Of a stretch of 64,000 bases of DNA, positions 20,574 through 32,786 are shown piece after piece. Below the pieces are notes generated by a model. It was not told the origin of the DNA, did no database searches, and worked only from the letters and a program-made list of their open reading frames with translations. This DNA is from Cannabis sativa (Eukaryota; Streptophyta; Magnoliopsida; Rosales; Cannabaceae), in contig NC_083603.1 in the NCBI RefSeq assembly GCF_029168945.1, positions 16,058,001-16,122,000 on the forward strand, read 5' to 3'. Made by a program: the position numbers and the translations under genes. Position 1 is the stretch's first letter. Each line of letters opens with the position of its first letter.

Positions 20574-20975
20574 ATACACGATATTCTTGACCCACTAAAA
20601 GCGGGAAAATCACAGATATATGATTTTCCAAATAATACACCGCATTTACATTTTGTGATACGTAATCAGATTCCATGATTTTAGGGATAATAACGGTAAT
20701 CATATTTTGGTCAGCTTCGTAATGAACTTCCACTATGCAATTATAAATAGTGGCAAACAATCTCAAAAAAGGGACAAAAAAACTCTTATGAAAGAGGCCC
20801 TTAAAAAATACTCAGAAATCTGAATAAGATTGACTCGTGGACTATGCAGAATTTTAACTACAAAACCACTTAATAAACCATGTGTTCATACATTACTTTT
20901 CTATAGCTTTTATTTATTCTGTGTTGAATTATCATAGTGAGGCTCAAACTTGGCTAACGAAAATATAAGTTAATA
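20574..20975 (+). repeat. probable 3' part of the Tat-A LTR
   Basis: It follows CACTA-1 directly, contains a TATA-like ATTATAAATAGTGG near 20740, and runs into TTTGGTGCTTTCATTGAGAG at about 20978, a sequence also found just inside the Tat-B LTR near 31229. The exact LTR end is not certain because no CA terminus is obvious. Confidence 0.5.
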
Positions 20976-21056
20976 GTTTGGTGCTTTCATTGAGAGCCTC
21001 TGTAAAAAAAGCTCATAAAAAGCCCTCCCTTCGTTTAAAAGAAAAACTTCGCCTTT

Positions 21057-24000
21057 ATGGCTGAAGATTCAAAGAATATTAACACCCCACATGAGGAAAC
21101 TAACCATTGTTCTAGAAAAGAGCCCATGGGCTCTAGAAGATCTACCAATCCTCAGTCCAAAAGGACCACCCGTTCCAGGAGGGCTCAACCTGAGGATGGC
21201 CCCAGTGCTCGGACCACACGTCCCCAAAGAACTCAACCCGACGTTGGCCTTAGTACGCGGACAACGTGCTCGAGGAGAACTCTGCGTGGCAATGGTCAGA
21301 ATCCTGGGATGAGGGATGAAGAGCTCAACCGTGGAGGTGCCCAATCTATGGGAGAAAGAACTTATGAAACGGAAAACCGCCACTTGAGACGCTGTCTTGA
21401 AAAGGCGCAACGTCGAAACACTGAGTTAGAACGAGAGGCAGCCTCGGCCAGGGCGGAGCAGGGGACGAACGCTCAAAATCAACCTGAACCTAAAGTGAGA
21501 ATACCACAAGGCAGACCTCGTGGCTCACGAACTAGGTGACAGGAAAAGGTCCAGGAAGAACAACCCGGGGAAAATGAGACACCCCCTGAGAATCAAGATG
21601 GACAGCTAGAAAGGAGACAATGGGAAACTAAAGAACGAGAAATCCTTCATCAAAATGAGGAGGATCTTGGAACTGAGTCGGGAGAACGGAGATCACCTAT
21701 TAGGAATCACCAACGTTCTTCCCAAACCCATAGAATGAGGACTTGTATGTACCCTGATGGGGGAAATACGACAAACTACTCTCGGGAGGAAAGAACAGAG
21801 CGTGAAGACGCAAGTGTGACTTCGAGGCGATCCAAAACCAATAGCCGATCAACTCAAAGAGGAGAACATACTCAGCGAACTAATGATCGGGAAAGTATGG
21901 GAACAAGTAAATCCGCAAGCCACTTAAAGACAAAGTCTATGAGTAGGACGCGGTCTATGAGTAAGACGAGATTTGCCAGCAATTACTCCCTATCACCTGG
22001 ATATGACTTTGCCGAGGAGCTTGATCCCTATCACCCAGATATTATGAATACCTCTTTTCCTTCGGGATTCAAAAACCCGCATGTCTCGTCCTATGACGGA
22101 ACCACAGATCCGGTCTCGCATTTGAATAACTTTAACACGATAATGTGAGCGAGTAACATGATGAATAATTTACGCTGTATTTTGTTCCCCACCTCGCTTG
22201 TTGGAGCAGCGAGTAGCTGGTTTAACAAGTTCATGTTGGAAATATTTTACCAGGATCTAGATTTACCAACAAGTATGTTTCATTAACATCCTAATATGAA
22301 TTTCTAAAACAATGAAATAAACACATAAGGGTTTAAGAAAATCTTACATTGGGTGCAGCGAAATATAATGACTCATTCCGTTCAGATCTCTAGCCCTTGA
22401 TTCCTTTCTGTAGCAGAGCATTATCAAGATCTGAACCTGGATCTCTTTCTCTCCTTCTTGAGCCCGATTCTCCTTCTTGTTGATTGGATTCTTCAAAGTC
22501 TTACACACTATGATTGAGATACCACTGATGTGTGTGGGCACTCACTCTATCACTCAAGGTATGAAAAATTTTAAGAAGAAAAGAGAAGGAATGGTGGTTC
22601 GGCCTAAGAAAAAGAGTAGGAGGCTCAATTTTCTGAAGACAATAAATTTCCTCAATCTTTAAGTGTGATCCATCACTATCTATTTATAGGTAACTACCTA
22701 GGTTTAGGTTAGAATTATTTGACATTAAAATAATGAAAAAATAAATGATAAATATGCACATAGTGGCCGGGCATGTATGGATATGGGCCCCACTTTGCAA
22801 TTTTGCAATTTTGTCATTTTCCATCCCATTTTCTCAAAAACGCCAATTGTCCAATTTAACCACTTAAATGTCAATTCCAATTATTTAATAACTAAAAATT
22901 AATTATTAAATAATATTGTCATTTAATATATTTATTAATTAGACATAAAAAGTCTCTTAATTAACAAATAAACCCTTAAAACTCTTTTCTTCACATTTAA
23001 GCTATTGCTTAGTGAAAATTCATAAACTAGACATAGTCTAATTTTAGAATTATAATTGATTAATTAAAATCAATTAACTGAGTCTTACAAGCAGTATGGT
23101 CTCAACTAGTATGGGGACCATGGGCCTATATAACCGAGCTTCCAATAAGATGATCTAGAATTCACCAAGTAAATTCACTGTCTTATTAATTTCTTGTTGC
23201 ATCCACGCATAGAACTTGAAATTGCACTCTTAGTCTTATAGAACGCTCTATATGTTTCACGATATAGATACGCTATTAATTATCCATTATTATAATCCCA
23301 ATAATTAATGATTCTCTATAGATGATCTACATTGCATAGGGATAAAATTACCGTTACACCCTTTTAATGTATTTTATCCTTAAAACACTTGGCCACTTAT
23401 AAATGATATTATAGTGAAGTAATATAGTCACTAAAATGAGCGCTCTATCATTTATCTTTATTTAGCAAGCTCGAAGGAAATCATCGTTTCACTTCTAAAT
23501 ACCTATAGAAGCTATAGATTCTATATCTGTTATTAGCACTCCCACTCAATTGCACTATCATGTTCCCAAAATATACGTATCACCCTGACCAAAAAGTAGG
23601 CTTAACTAACAAATCAAAGAACATGTATAATACTCTTGAGATCGAACCTAATCATGCCAAGATTAAGATCATTTGATCTAGGATCAACTAGGTGATATTG
23701 AATTGAATAGATATTATGGTAAATTTATCATATCTAATCAAAGTTCAATATCGGTCCCTTCCAATGTATACTCCATACATCCGATACTGGTAAACTTTGC
23801 CAATGCCCTGGAAATGACATAACACTTATCCAAGGTGTAAGAATACATATCGCTGATTATCATGCCAGTCTAAATCCAGTGAACTGACAAATCAGGGAAT
23901 TAAACTCTTTGAACATATAATCATGATTATATTCCACTGTGCTGACAACACCATAATCATAAACAAAAATATATGTTCTGGACTTAATAGAATTTATACA

Positions 24001-24250
24001 TTAAATATAATCGTGAAATAAATCATGTGAACCATGCAACATAAAATGTGATTTCTGATCTTTATTAACTAGTAAATATGATTATATTGAAATGGGTTTT
24101 ATTTAGGGCACAAAACCCAACAGTTCACTCGTCATTCAATAATTTCCTGGGAGCAGCTGTCGAGGGATTTCAAGAAGCAATTTCAAACCGCTAGGCCTCG
24201 TTATGGCCCATATAGTAAAATAGATGACCCATTTTCCATAAACAGGTTGG
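21057..24250 (+). pseudogene. Tat-A gypsy gag, interrupted and truncated
   Basis: The frame opens MAEDSKNINTPHEETN and is rich in Arg, Ser and Thr, as in the N-terminal region of Tat-type gag. The same frame continues past a TGA at 21537-21539 and another TGA at 22146-22148, to the gag core (YDGTTDPVSHLNNFN, then GAASSWFNKF). A solo LTR interrupts at 22234, and the core resumes in frame after 24127 with TRHSIISWEQLSRDFKKQF. Gag ends abruptly near 24245, and no protease or polymerase follows. Both stops sit where a CGA Arg codon would fit, which suggests C-to-T decay. Confidence 0.85.
22234..24122. repeat. solo LTR (1889 bp) with 5-bp TSD inside Tat-A gag
   Basis: Begins TGTTGGAAATATTTTACC and ends AAAACCCAACA, with the inverted ends TGTTGG/CCAACA. 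It is flanked by GTTCA at 22229-22233 and 24123-24127. Removing it and one GTTCA restores the gag reading frame across the join. No internal retrotransposon sequence is present, so it is a solo LTR left by LTR-LTR recombination. The family, probably copia, and the orientation are uncertain. Confidence 0.9.
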
Positions 24251-24480
24251 TCTGTGTATGCCTAGCACGTCACGAATAATTTATGCTTATAGATTGGGTT
24301 GGGTCTCGCTTTTAAAATATGGGTCAAGTCCAGCACAACCTTTATTATTAAACAGATCGTGTCGAGCTCAAAAAAAAAAAAAATACAAACGAGTCAAGTT
24401 GGGCCGGACCGAGCTACTCGAAAGTTCAACTTTTGCATTAAGTGTATACAAATTAAAATGGGTTGTAAATTACATTAAGG
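24251..24480. other. unassigned sequence after the Tat-A truncation
   Basis: It contains a 14-base A run and nothing recognisable. It marks a junction where the Tat-A element was cut. Confidence 0.4.
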
Positions 24481-25269
24481 TGACGTTTGGTTACAAAATA
24501 AAAATAGAATAAGAATGAGAATGAGAATGGTAATAAGAATAGGAATAGAATTTCTAATCTTTTGTTTGGTAAAGACTATGGAATCAATAACTGAATAAGA
24601 ATTGTGATGTATGGTATAGTATGGAATGAAATAGAATTTTTATTATTTTGACCAAAATTTCTTTTACTCTTTTTAAAATAATTTCTGTTTTATAAAATTA
24701 CCATTATGGTTCAAATAAAAAATATATATATATTATTAAAAAAACGATATATTTTTATGTATCACACTCAAATTGTATTTTTTAAATCTAATTATCAAAT
24801 AATAAAATATATATAAATATTTAATTTAATAGTCTATTTTATATTAAATATTAAAGTATTAACATAAATGTTATTCATATAATTTAATCATCACACATTG
24901 TCTATCCATATAATTATAATAATAATAATATTTTCTTACAAGTCTGTAAGAAAAAAAAAATATTGCGAACATATTATTGTAATATTAAATGTTGTAGATA
25001 TATGTTTTAGAATAAAAAAATATTACCCATATAATTATAAATTTAATCATTTACTTATGAGAATGGTAGATAAGGAAAAATAATTTTTGGTTGGTGTAGA
25101 ATGACTTTTCAAGTCAGTTTATTTAGGAAAAGTAATTTCCTAGTTTACATGAATTACAATTCTTATTGGAATGAGTTTTCCAATAACAATAAACAAACCA
25201 AACACTTGAATGATTTTTCTTTAAAAATAACAATTCTATTCCTACACTCATTCATGTAAACCAAACACT
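24481..25269. mobile_element. MITE-like element with GTTTGGTT inverted ends
   Basis: The left end TGACGTTTGGTTACAAAAT and the right end, whose complement reads AGTGTTTGGTTTACATGAAT, are imperfect inverted repeats. Both are followed inward by GGAATAGAAT-type repeats. The interior is AT-rich without coding potential, as in MITEs. The target duplication is not clear. Confidence 0.5.
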
Positions 25270-25693
25270 AACTAATATAAAAATGTGAGATCTTTTAAAG
25301 TAAAATAATTTTATTTGGTGTCATATATTTAGTGTGATTTTTATGTTAAATCATTGAAGTGGTTGCAATGAAAGCAATAGATTCTGCACCATTTTGGTAC
25401 ATTACTAAATTGGTCAAAAATGTACACCAAAATAGTAAGATATTCTTTATTGGCATAATTTTATCAAAAACCACCATTATATTTTCTTTTAAATTTAATT
25501 ATCTTAAATTGATTTTTTTTTTTCAATTCTTGTAATTCTTTTAGTAGTATTATTGTAATTCTTGTAATTAATTCTTTTATCAGAGTGAAATAAACAATAC
25601 GCAAATAAAACAATATAAAATTTGAATCAACAAAGAACAGTAAAGCAAGTTGTTGCTAACAAACAAGAAAGTACATCTCCTCCATCTCTTTTC

Positions 25694-27175
25694 TTACTCT
25701 TGCAGTTGATTCTTTCCTTCTAGTTGTGCAATATCTTCTAAAAACAATGTCAAATTGAGATGTGAAGAGCCACCTTCATCAACAGCTCTCTTTGCCATCT
25801 CCCCAAGCTTTCTAGCTCTTTCCCTTCTCTTCTTGCTTTCTTCTTCTTCATTCAACACTTCCTCTAAAGCACTCTTAATAGTTTCCCTCTTCACTTTCAC
25901 CCCAACTTTCTCTTCCTCTCCTCTCTTTGTTGGCTCTTCCAACCCCAAACTTACAGCTATCTTCAAAACATGCACAATCAGTTTCTCATTAAGAAATTGG
26001 TCACCAAATAAGGGCCAGGTGACCAGGGGAACTCCTGCAGATATTCCTTCAAGAGATGAATTCCACCCACAATGAGTTAAGAACACTCCAACAGCAGGGT
26101 GTGATAGGATTAGAACTTGTGGAGCCCAACCCCTGATCACCAACCCTCTTTCCTTTGTCCTTTCTTCAAATCCATCTTCTTTAATCCATTTCTCTAGTTC
26201 TTGTGTTGTACTAGTTCCACCTCCTATAACCCATATAAATGGTTTGTTTGAAGCTTCCAATCCTAGTGCAAGTTCTATCAACTGTGGAGTTAATAAATTA
26301 CATAAGCTTCCCAAGCAAGCATATACTACAGAGGCTGGTTTCCACGAATCAAGCCATTTGAGACACTGATGTTCATCAACAGAAGACTGTTTACCTCTTT
26401 GAGCCTTGTCCAATTCATCTTTGTTGTATAAGGAAACCGGGCCGATACACCAAACTTTGCCGTTCCTCACCTTCTTGTACTCTTTTATGTATGCATGCTC
26501 CAACTCTTCAAAACTATTAATGATTACTCCATAAGATTCTATTTCAGCTTTCATCCTTTGCTCATGAAAATCTTTCAGCTCTGAACTAATTGCTGAAAGT
26601 GGTAACTGTGATTTTGTAACCTCAATTCGGTCTGGCAAATCAGGGAGAAGAAAGCATTCTGTTTCAGAACTTATAGTATCAAGAACCTTGGAACCATGCA
26701 CATTGTACAAGCATAACATGCAGAAGCAGTTTATTCCAGGGAAAGATATCCTTGGAATGTTGAACTTTCGAGCTATGTTTATTGTCCAAGGAAAACACAT
26801 GTCAGCTATTATGCAATTTGGCCTAGGCTTAAGTTCTTCAAACCTTTCCTCCACTGGCTGTTGCATCAAAGAGGCTGCGTGGAAGAGTTTTGTGGTACGA
26901 TCGAGAGAAGGCATGGTGTCAAAATTCTCACATTCTTCAGGTAATCCTGCTTCTTTCGAAGGAAACTTGAGTTGCATTAAGTGGATATTTAGCCCGGCTT
27001 CAACTGCTCGAGCAAGAACTCTATTAGAATGAGCTGCGTTGTCTGGTGTGGTGACAATGGTGATCTTGGCACCACGATCAGCTAACATTCTGGCTATATC
27101 CACCATTGGAATCATATGGCCTCGTGCCATAAGGGGAAACATGAGAAAGTGAAGCTGTTTATCTTGAGAAGCCAT
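25694..27175 (-). CDS. UDP-glycosyltransferase, UGT73 (UGT73C-like), intact
   Basis: An uninterrupted 493-aa ORF of typical family length, with no intron needed. The N-terminal domain has the catalytic His H20 (MARGHMIPM) and its Asp partner D125 (CIIADMCFPW). The C-terminal donor domain carries the 44-residue PSPG box from W350 to Q393, including THCGWNS and ending GDQ, which in known plant UGTs favours UDP-glucose. It should glucosylate a small acceptor, such as a terpenoid, flavonoid, or hormone, in the cytosol. The acceptor cannot be read from sequence. The ATG at 27175 aligns with the start of the split paralogue at 13638 and lies about 80 bases after a TATA box. It is the only intact host gene seen here. 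Confidence 0.95.
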   Translation of the reverse strand: MASQDKQLHFLMFPLMARGHMIPMVDIARMLADRGAKITIVTTPDNAAHSNRVLARAVEAGLNIHLMQLKFPSKEAGLPEECENFDTMPSLDRTTKLFHAASLMQQPVEERFEELKPRPNCIIADMCFPWTINIARKFNIPRISFPGINCFCMLCLYNVHGSKVLDTISSETECFLLPDLPDRIEVTKSQLPLSAISSELKDFHEQRMKAEIESYGVIINSFEELEHAYIKEYKKVRNGKVWCIGPVSLYNKDELDKAQRGKQSSVDEHQCLKWLDSWKPASVVYACLGSLCNLLTPQLIELALGLEASNKPFIWVIGGGTSTTQELEKWIKEDGFEERTKERGLVIRGWAPQVLILSHPAVGVFLTHCGWNSSLEGISAGVPLVTWPLFGDQFLNEKLIVHVLKIAVSLGLEEPTKRGEEEKVGVKVKRETIKSALEEVLNEEEESKKRRERARKLGEMAKRAVDEGGSSHLNLTLFLEDIAQLEGKNQLQE

Positions 27176-27251
27176 TCAAATTTCAATAAGAAATGTAAAA
27201 ATTTAGATAAAGGAGATCTAAGTAGATGATGTATGTGCTTTAGTTTCTCAA

Positions 27252-27265
27252 ATTATATATATAGG
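27252..27265 (-). promoter_or_regulatory. candidate TATA box of the intact UGT gene
   Basis: The minus strand reads CCTATATATATAAT about 80 bases upstream of the ATG at 27175. Confidence 0.55.
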
Positions 27266-27269
27266 TCCG

Positions 27270-28840
27270 AGATTTTATTAAATGGTGTTTTGTTTGGTGT
27301 AGTAAGCCATATGTATTCAATTTGGGTTACTCCGAGTTAGATGTAGCGCTTTACTCGCAGCCATAATAGACTTTGTGTGGATAGTGTTCTCAACATCAAT
27401 CTATAAGCAAGAAAGAAGTTTATTTTTCTTTTGCTTCTAATTTTTTAGGACTATAGATTTATTTTTATTATTTTTTTCTTGAAAAAAAAAAATGAAATAA
27501 CAAATACGTCAAAGTCCTCAACGAGCATATTTGAAATATTAATAGGCTTTCCTAGGAAAAGAGATAACTAGGATTATATACATTGATATTGGAGTACTAA
27601 AGTAAATATAATTTTGGACTCTGTATTTTATAAAAGTTATAGATTGGACTCTCTATTTTGTTAAATGATAAATTAGATCTTATATTTTTCAAAATGGTAA
27701 AAATAGAACTCTCAATTTAATTTTTGACAATTTTTTTTTTAATATAAATAACTTGAAGATAATTTCTAATATAAATAGATCCAGAAAATATAAATAGTTT
27801 TGTTATAACACATTTAGATCGGATTATTATTAAATTTTATTTTGACAAAAATTATTTCAAAATCCTATTTTTAATATTTTAAAAAATACAGTGTCTATTT
27901 TATTATTTAATAAAATAAAATATTCAACTAATAACTTTTACAAAAACATAAAATTTAAAATTATATTTAACCTACCTAAAAACATAAACTCGCAAAAAAA
28001 TATAGAAACAAATTGCAAATGAGTTTCTATCTAGTTATATAATTCTGAAATATATAGAGTTGAGTGGCTGTCTATGAGCTTCTTTTACTTATATCTTTTT
28101 TCTTGATTTTTGAATTTTTGAATTTATTTTTAAAAATATTGAATGATGTGACTCATATTAGTCACTTTTTATGAAAAGTCTCGTATTGCTTAGCCAAAAT
28201 TTATTAGACAAACTTAAATTTAATGTTAAATCAACACCAAATAAATATAATTTTAATGCTAATTTTTTTTTTTTTAATTTTAACCACTAAAATATATGTT
28301 CTTTATTATTATAGTATTTGATTAATAAATTATATTATTATATAATTATTTATTTTTTAAAAAAGGATGTAAAAAAAGGAAAAAAAAAAAAGTAAAATGT
28401 AGTGTACAGTGTCCCATTATTAGTGGGACACCATAGACTCCCACTAAAATAAGAATATTTTAAGAGTTGGGTTGGAGGTTTTTGGTGAAAACTACATTAA
28501 ATTTAAGTTTTTAAAGTGTCATTGGAGATGGCCTTACAAATTATTGTTATATTATATTGTGGATTATAAATAGAGGAGTGCTAATTACAACCTTTTAGTC
28601 ATTTTCTACGTTTGAAATCACATGCCGAAATATTTTTTTCAAATTATTTTTCATAGCGGTATTCGTTATAGTTACAGTATCATCCCTATAAATTTTTGAA
28701 AAATTCTGTATAATTTACAGTACCGAAATAGAGTTCTAGATATTCCAATTTACCAAGTGTATTCAAAAAACTTTAAATATATTTTCGGCACTATAAACTA
28801 TTCAAAAAATTTCAAATATTTACAGGGATGATGTTGCAAG
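27270..28840. other. AT-rich intergenic region upstream of the UGT
   Basis: No ORF with family character, no repeat ends and no RNA gene were recognised. Long A and T runs are frequent. Confidence 0.5.
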
Positions 28841-29027
28841 CAGGACCGGCCCTGAAACAAAGTGGGCCATAGGGAAAAAAAATTTGGGCCCTTATGTTAG
28901 AAAAAATGTGGTATTTTTCAAAATCGTTAAAAAAATGTATAATTTTAAAAGAGGAAAAAAAAAATTTGGGCCGCTGGGCTGGGTGGGCCCTAAGCACAGG
29001 CCTAGCCCACCTATGCCCAGGACCGGG
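28841..29027. repeat. small GC-rich repeat bounded by CAGGACCGG
   Basis: CAGGACCGG occurs at 28841 and again at 29018, with GGGCC-rich blocks (TTTGGGCCC, TTTGGGCCG) between. It resembles decayed hAT-type remnants common in plant genomes, but no inverted ends or target duplication were established. Confidence 0.3.
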
Positions 29028-29440
29028 AAAAAAAACTATTTCGATGTGTGTTTTCAAGCGTGGAAGTTGACTAAGAGATTATAATAAAAGGTTAACGATA
29101 ACACTCCTCAAATAGTCTCTTATAAATAATAATTTTCAACTAATTGTATTTGTATCAAATTAGTATTTATTAATTAATTACTACCCATTATTCAAATAGT
29201 TTACTTTTTTTAAAAAAAAAAAATAATAAAGTTTATGACCATCAATATAAACTATATATGAATTTATATTTATAAAAAAAAAAAACAAAAAAAAAACAAA
29301 TTAGTTATTTCCATTTCAACTATATTATTTTGATAATCTATATTTATTTATTTATATAATTTTGAGCTTTTTTTACTTTTATCATTTTCTTAATTTTTGT
29401 ATTTTTTTTTAATTTACTTAAAAAATTGAATGATATAACT

Positions 29441-30075
29441 TAGGGTTGTTCATTCAATCTAATTCGCACTATTTTGCTCATAGTGCATCTGATCCGCACT
29501 AAGTGCGAATTTTATTTTTTGGATCCAATTCAATCAGCATAATTGCTCAAATCTAATCCAATTCAATCCGCAAAAGTACAGATTGGATCAGTTATTTTAG
29601 ATTGCTTGCTTTTTAATATTAAAATTATTTAATATTTATGAAAAAAAAATTGCATAACTAACAACAAAATAAAATAAATTATTGTTATTTTATGTCTCTA
29701 TCAACAAATTAAAATAAATAAAATAATAAATAAAAAATTCAAAAAAAGAATATAAATTGTATGTATAAATAATGTTTAATTTTATTTTAAAATGTATACA
29801 GAAAAAAATTATATATAAGAATAGAATATACATTTGATCTATTAAGTTTTGAAATATAATTGTATTATATGTATTAGACTTTTAAATTACTATTTTCCTT
29901 ACATTAAAATGTTATTGGTATATATAATTTTTTTTAATTTCTTATAAATATGTGTGGATTGGATTGTATCAGTTACTTTTACATGTCAATTAACATTCAA
30001 TCCACACAAGAGCGAATTTTAAATTTTTCAATCCAATCCAATCCGCTCAAGTGCGGATATGGATTGAATTGGATT
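29441..30075. mobile_element. hAT-like foldback MITE remnant
   Basis: The left end TAGGGTTGTTCATTCAATC followed by TAATTCGCAC, and a right part with GTGCGGATATGGATTGAATT, form an imperfect inverted pair. Sub-repeats of CAATCCAATCCGC and its inverse recur through both halves. The pattern is that of plant hAT-derived MITEs. The right terminus seems lost. Confidence 0.5.
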
Positions 30076-30420
30076 ATAAAAAGTCTCATATTACTATTAA
30101 AAACTATTGTAATATTATAGTGTAGAATATTATTAGATACATTGTACCTTTATAACATGATAAGAGTAAAGACAAGAAAGGAAGAATAAGAGAAGTGAGA
30201 AAAGAGTAGAAAGAAAGAGTCAAAGAGATTGAGATAAAAGAATTGTCTATCTAAACATAATTTTTATACAAGATGAAATACAATAACAGACTGCTTATCT
30301 AAGACAGCTGTCACAGACCGAAAACATAACAACCATAATAGAAATCTAACACCCTTAATTAACTTTTTAACTAATTTAAACAAACTCCATTTACACCCCC
30401 TCACAAATTTGGAATTAGTA

Positions 30421-31225
30421 TTGTTAGCCCAAAATTTTTACATCTAACGTGGTACTTACACGTGGCATGATCTAGAAACTTTCGGACAGAATTGTGCCTG
30501 GCAGATCCCATATGATGCTAGTGTCCATTGATTGTAGATTGCGTTCCAGATAGCAGCTGGTCAGGACATTATTGTGCCGGCCAAAGAATGGCAAATCAAT
30601 GTACCTTCCACGATTGCTTCATAAGTAACTTCATCAAAAAAGACAAGTCTCGAGGAGGGTCTAGCCGAGTGGCCAATATGCCGGCCAAAAGAAACGATGC
30701 CAGGAATGTCAGACAAGGCTACATGAGCCTTGATTTCTTCTTCAACAAACTTCTAAAAATATCTCAAACTAAATCCTACAAATACAGATCTAATTGATCT
30801 ACCCGAGATAGTAGGAGCTTCAACAAATCATAACTGCCATCTAAAATATAGGAATATTTACTTTCTAATCACTCATTTTACGGGGCTAATTGTAACAACC
30901 TTCCTCTATAAATAGTGAATAAATTCACAAGGGAAGGAACCTGAAATCATATTCACGCATCTAAGAGCACTTTGCGAGAAAATATTTTCTGTAAACACTT
31001 TCAGAGCTGTAGCTAAAATTCATTCTATTTACCTTACTGATATGTGTGACATTATCTCACAATCAATACAAGAAAAATAGGAGTAGGTCATTACCAACAT
31101 ATTAAGGGGACGAACATCTACAATTTTTTGTGTCCTTTCTAATATTATTATTCTTAACTCTTTATTGGTGATTAATCAGCGGTTATTAGACTTTGAGTCA
31201 GTTGGCTATTTTTCCCAGTCAATAT
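30421..31225 (+). repeat. Tat-B 5' LTR (boundaries approximate)
   Basis: A plausible start is TGTTAGCCCAAAATT at 30421. It has a TATA-like CTATAAATAGTG at 30905 and ends shortly before TTTGGTGCTTTCATTGAGAG at 31229, which also follows the Tat-A LTR. No second LTR is present in the window to confirm the limits. Confidence 0.55.
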
Positions 31226-31583
31226 TTTTGGTGCTTTCATTGAGAGTTTCAATATTCTTACGAAGATCTCATCTCTTTTCACCCGATAATGGTCTTGACA
31301 AGCCAACCCTGCCCGGCCACCTCGGGCAAACCCACCAATGGGCGCCCAATAGATAGGCTCGATTAATGTCAGAAAGGCCTAACAAATATTAGGCATGTCT
31401 CAGTTAATGTTGGACAACCTGCCCAAAATATCATGAGGGTTCCTTCAACAAGGGCTACCCCCCAAGTATACACTAGAGAAATTAGACTAGGGGTTGGCCA
31501 CCCTTGTGTCAACAAACCCCATGTTGACTTGGGGGATAATTCTGAGCTAGCTAGGCTAAGAAAGGTCGTAGGGTAGGTGCATG

Positions 31584-32118
31584 TGTTGGATTAAAATCCT
31601 CAATATGGGCTCATATGTATATTAGTGTATTGCTATTTGAAGTTTGGCCCAAAATAAAGTGATCATTTTAGTAATTATGGGTCATTGGGTATTAAAGTGT
31701 CATGGGCTAAATGTGTAGATACCCTAAGCGATATTTCTAATTTATTGATGGGCTAAATTAGAAATACTTAAAATTAATAACCTAGCTATGAGGTTATAAA
31801 TTGGTAGTGGTCCCCAAGAAACAAGGGCCAATTTCTATTCTCATCTTCCCCCATCAAGAGAGAAAATTAGAAAACCTAAGTCTTGTTTTCTTGGAAGATC
31901 ATTACCCAAAATCACCACAAAGATTATCTCTACAAGATGGATTAAGATCATCACTGTCTATGAATTAAGGTACGCTTCCGCCATTTGAATTCTTCTCTTT
32001 GAATCAACAAAGGTATTCTTTAGATCTATAGTTATACACTTATAATTATATGTAATATGTTTATCTATAGAATTGAATTTTGTTGTTGCATATTTTATGA
32101 GTGATATAGAAACTAACA
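31584..32118 (+). repeat. copia-3 5' LTR
   Basis: Starts TGTTGGATTAAAATCC and ends GAAACTAACA, followed one base on by the PBS. Confidence 0.93.
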
Positions 32119-32120
32119 AG

Positions 32121-32133
32121 TGGTATCAAGAGC
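32121..32133 (+). other. copia-3 primer binding site
   Basis: TGGTATCAAGAGC, the same variant Met-initiator PBS as copia-1. Confidence 0.8.
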
Positions 32134-32579
32134 CACTTTTGATTGATTCTTTGAGAATTTAAGGTTTATGTTAAAGAAATTTGGAAAATTTAAAAATTAA
32201 GGTTATGGTCTTTCCATTTTTTTGGCTTGAGATATAAATTTATATATGTTTATATCATGATGATTAAGTAATGCTATTTTTTGGGTTGAAATTTTATTTA
32301 TTTGTTTTGGTTTCATAATATATCGTTCTCCTCTGATGTATTGATGTATTGATTTTTTATGACTACCGTATAAATATAACTTGATGTTTGATTGCCATTG
32401 AATCAATGGTTTAAGATAAGTTATGAATTACAGTAGCACACCCTCGAGATTACAACAATACTCATTCCAAATTATTACTACAGTTACCAATAAATTCAAA
32501 ATACATGTTATATCTTTTATCCTAATATCAATTTCGTAGTATTTTTTTTTTTCATTAAGGGGATTAAGCTTTTGGATAT

Positions 32580-32786
32580 ACATATATGGGAATTAAGGAT
32601 TTGGTAAGATATTATTTGGAATATATTTATTGTATTCATTATGTAAATATACATATGGGAATTAAGGATTTGGTAAGATATTATGTGGTATATATTTATT
32701 GTATTCATTATTTAAATATATATATAGAAATTAAGGATTTGGTAAAATGTTATTTAGTATATATTTATTGTATTTATTATTTTTTA
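32580..32786 (+). repeat. 69-bp tandem repeat, three copies, in the copia-3 leader
   Basis: AATTAAGGATTTGGTAA recurs at 32591, 32660 and 32729, a constant 69-base period. The third copy is the most diverged. Confidence 0.85.

Noticed and set aside
30528..30797. 89-codon plus-strand ORF
   Set aside because: It lies in the probable Tat-B LTR and has no recognisable domain.
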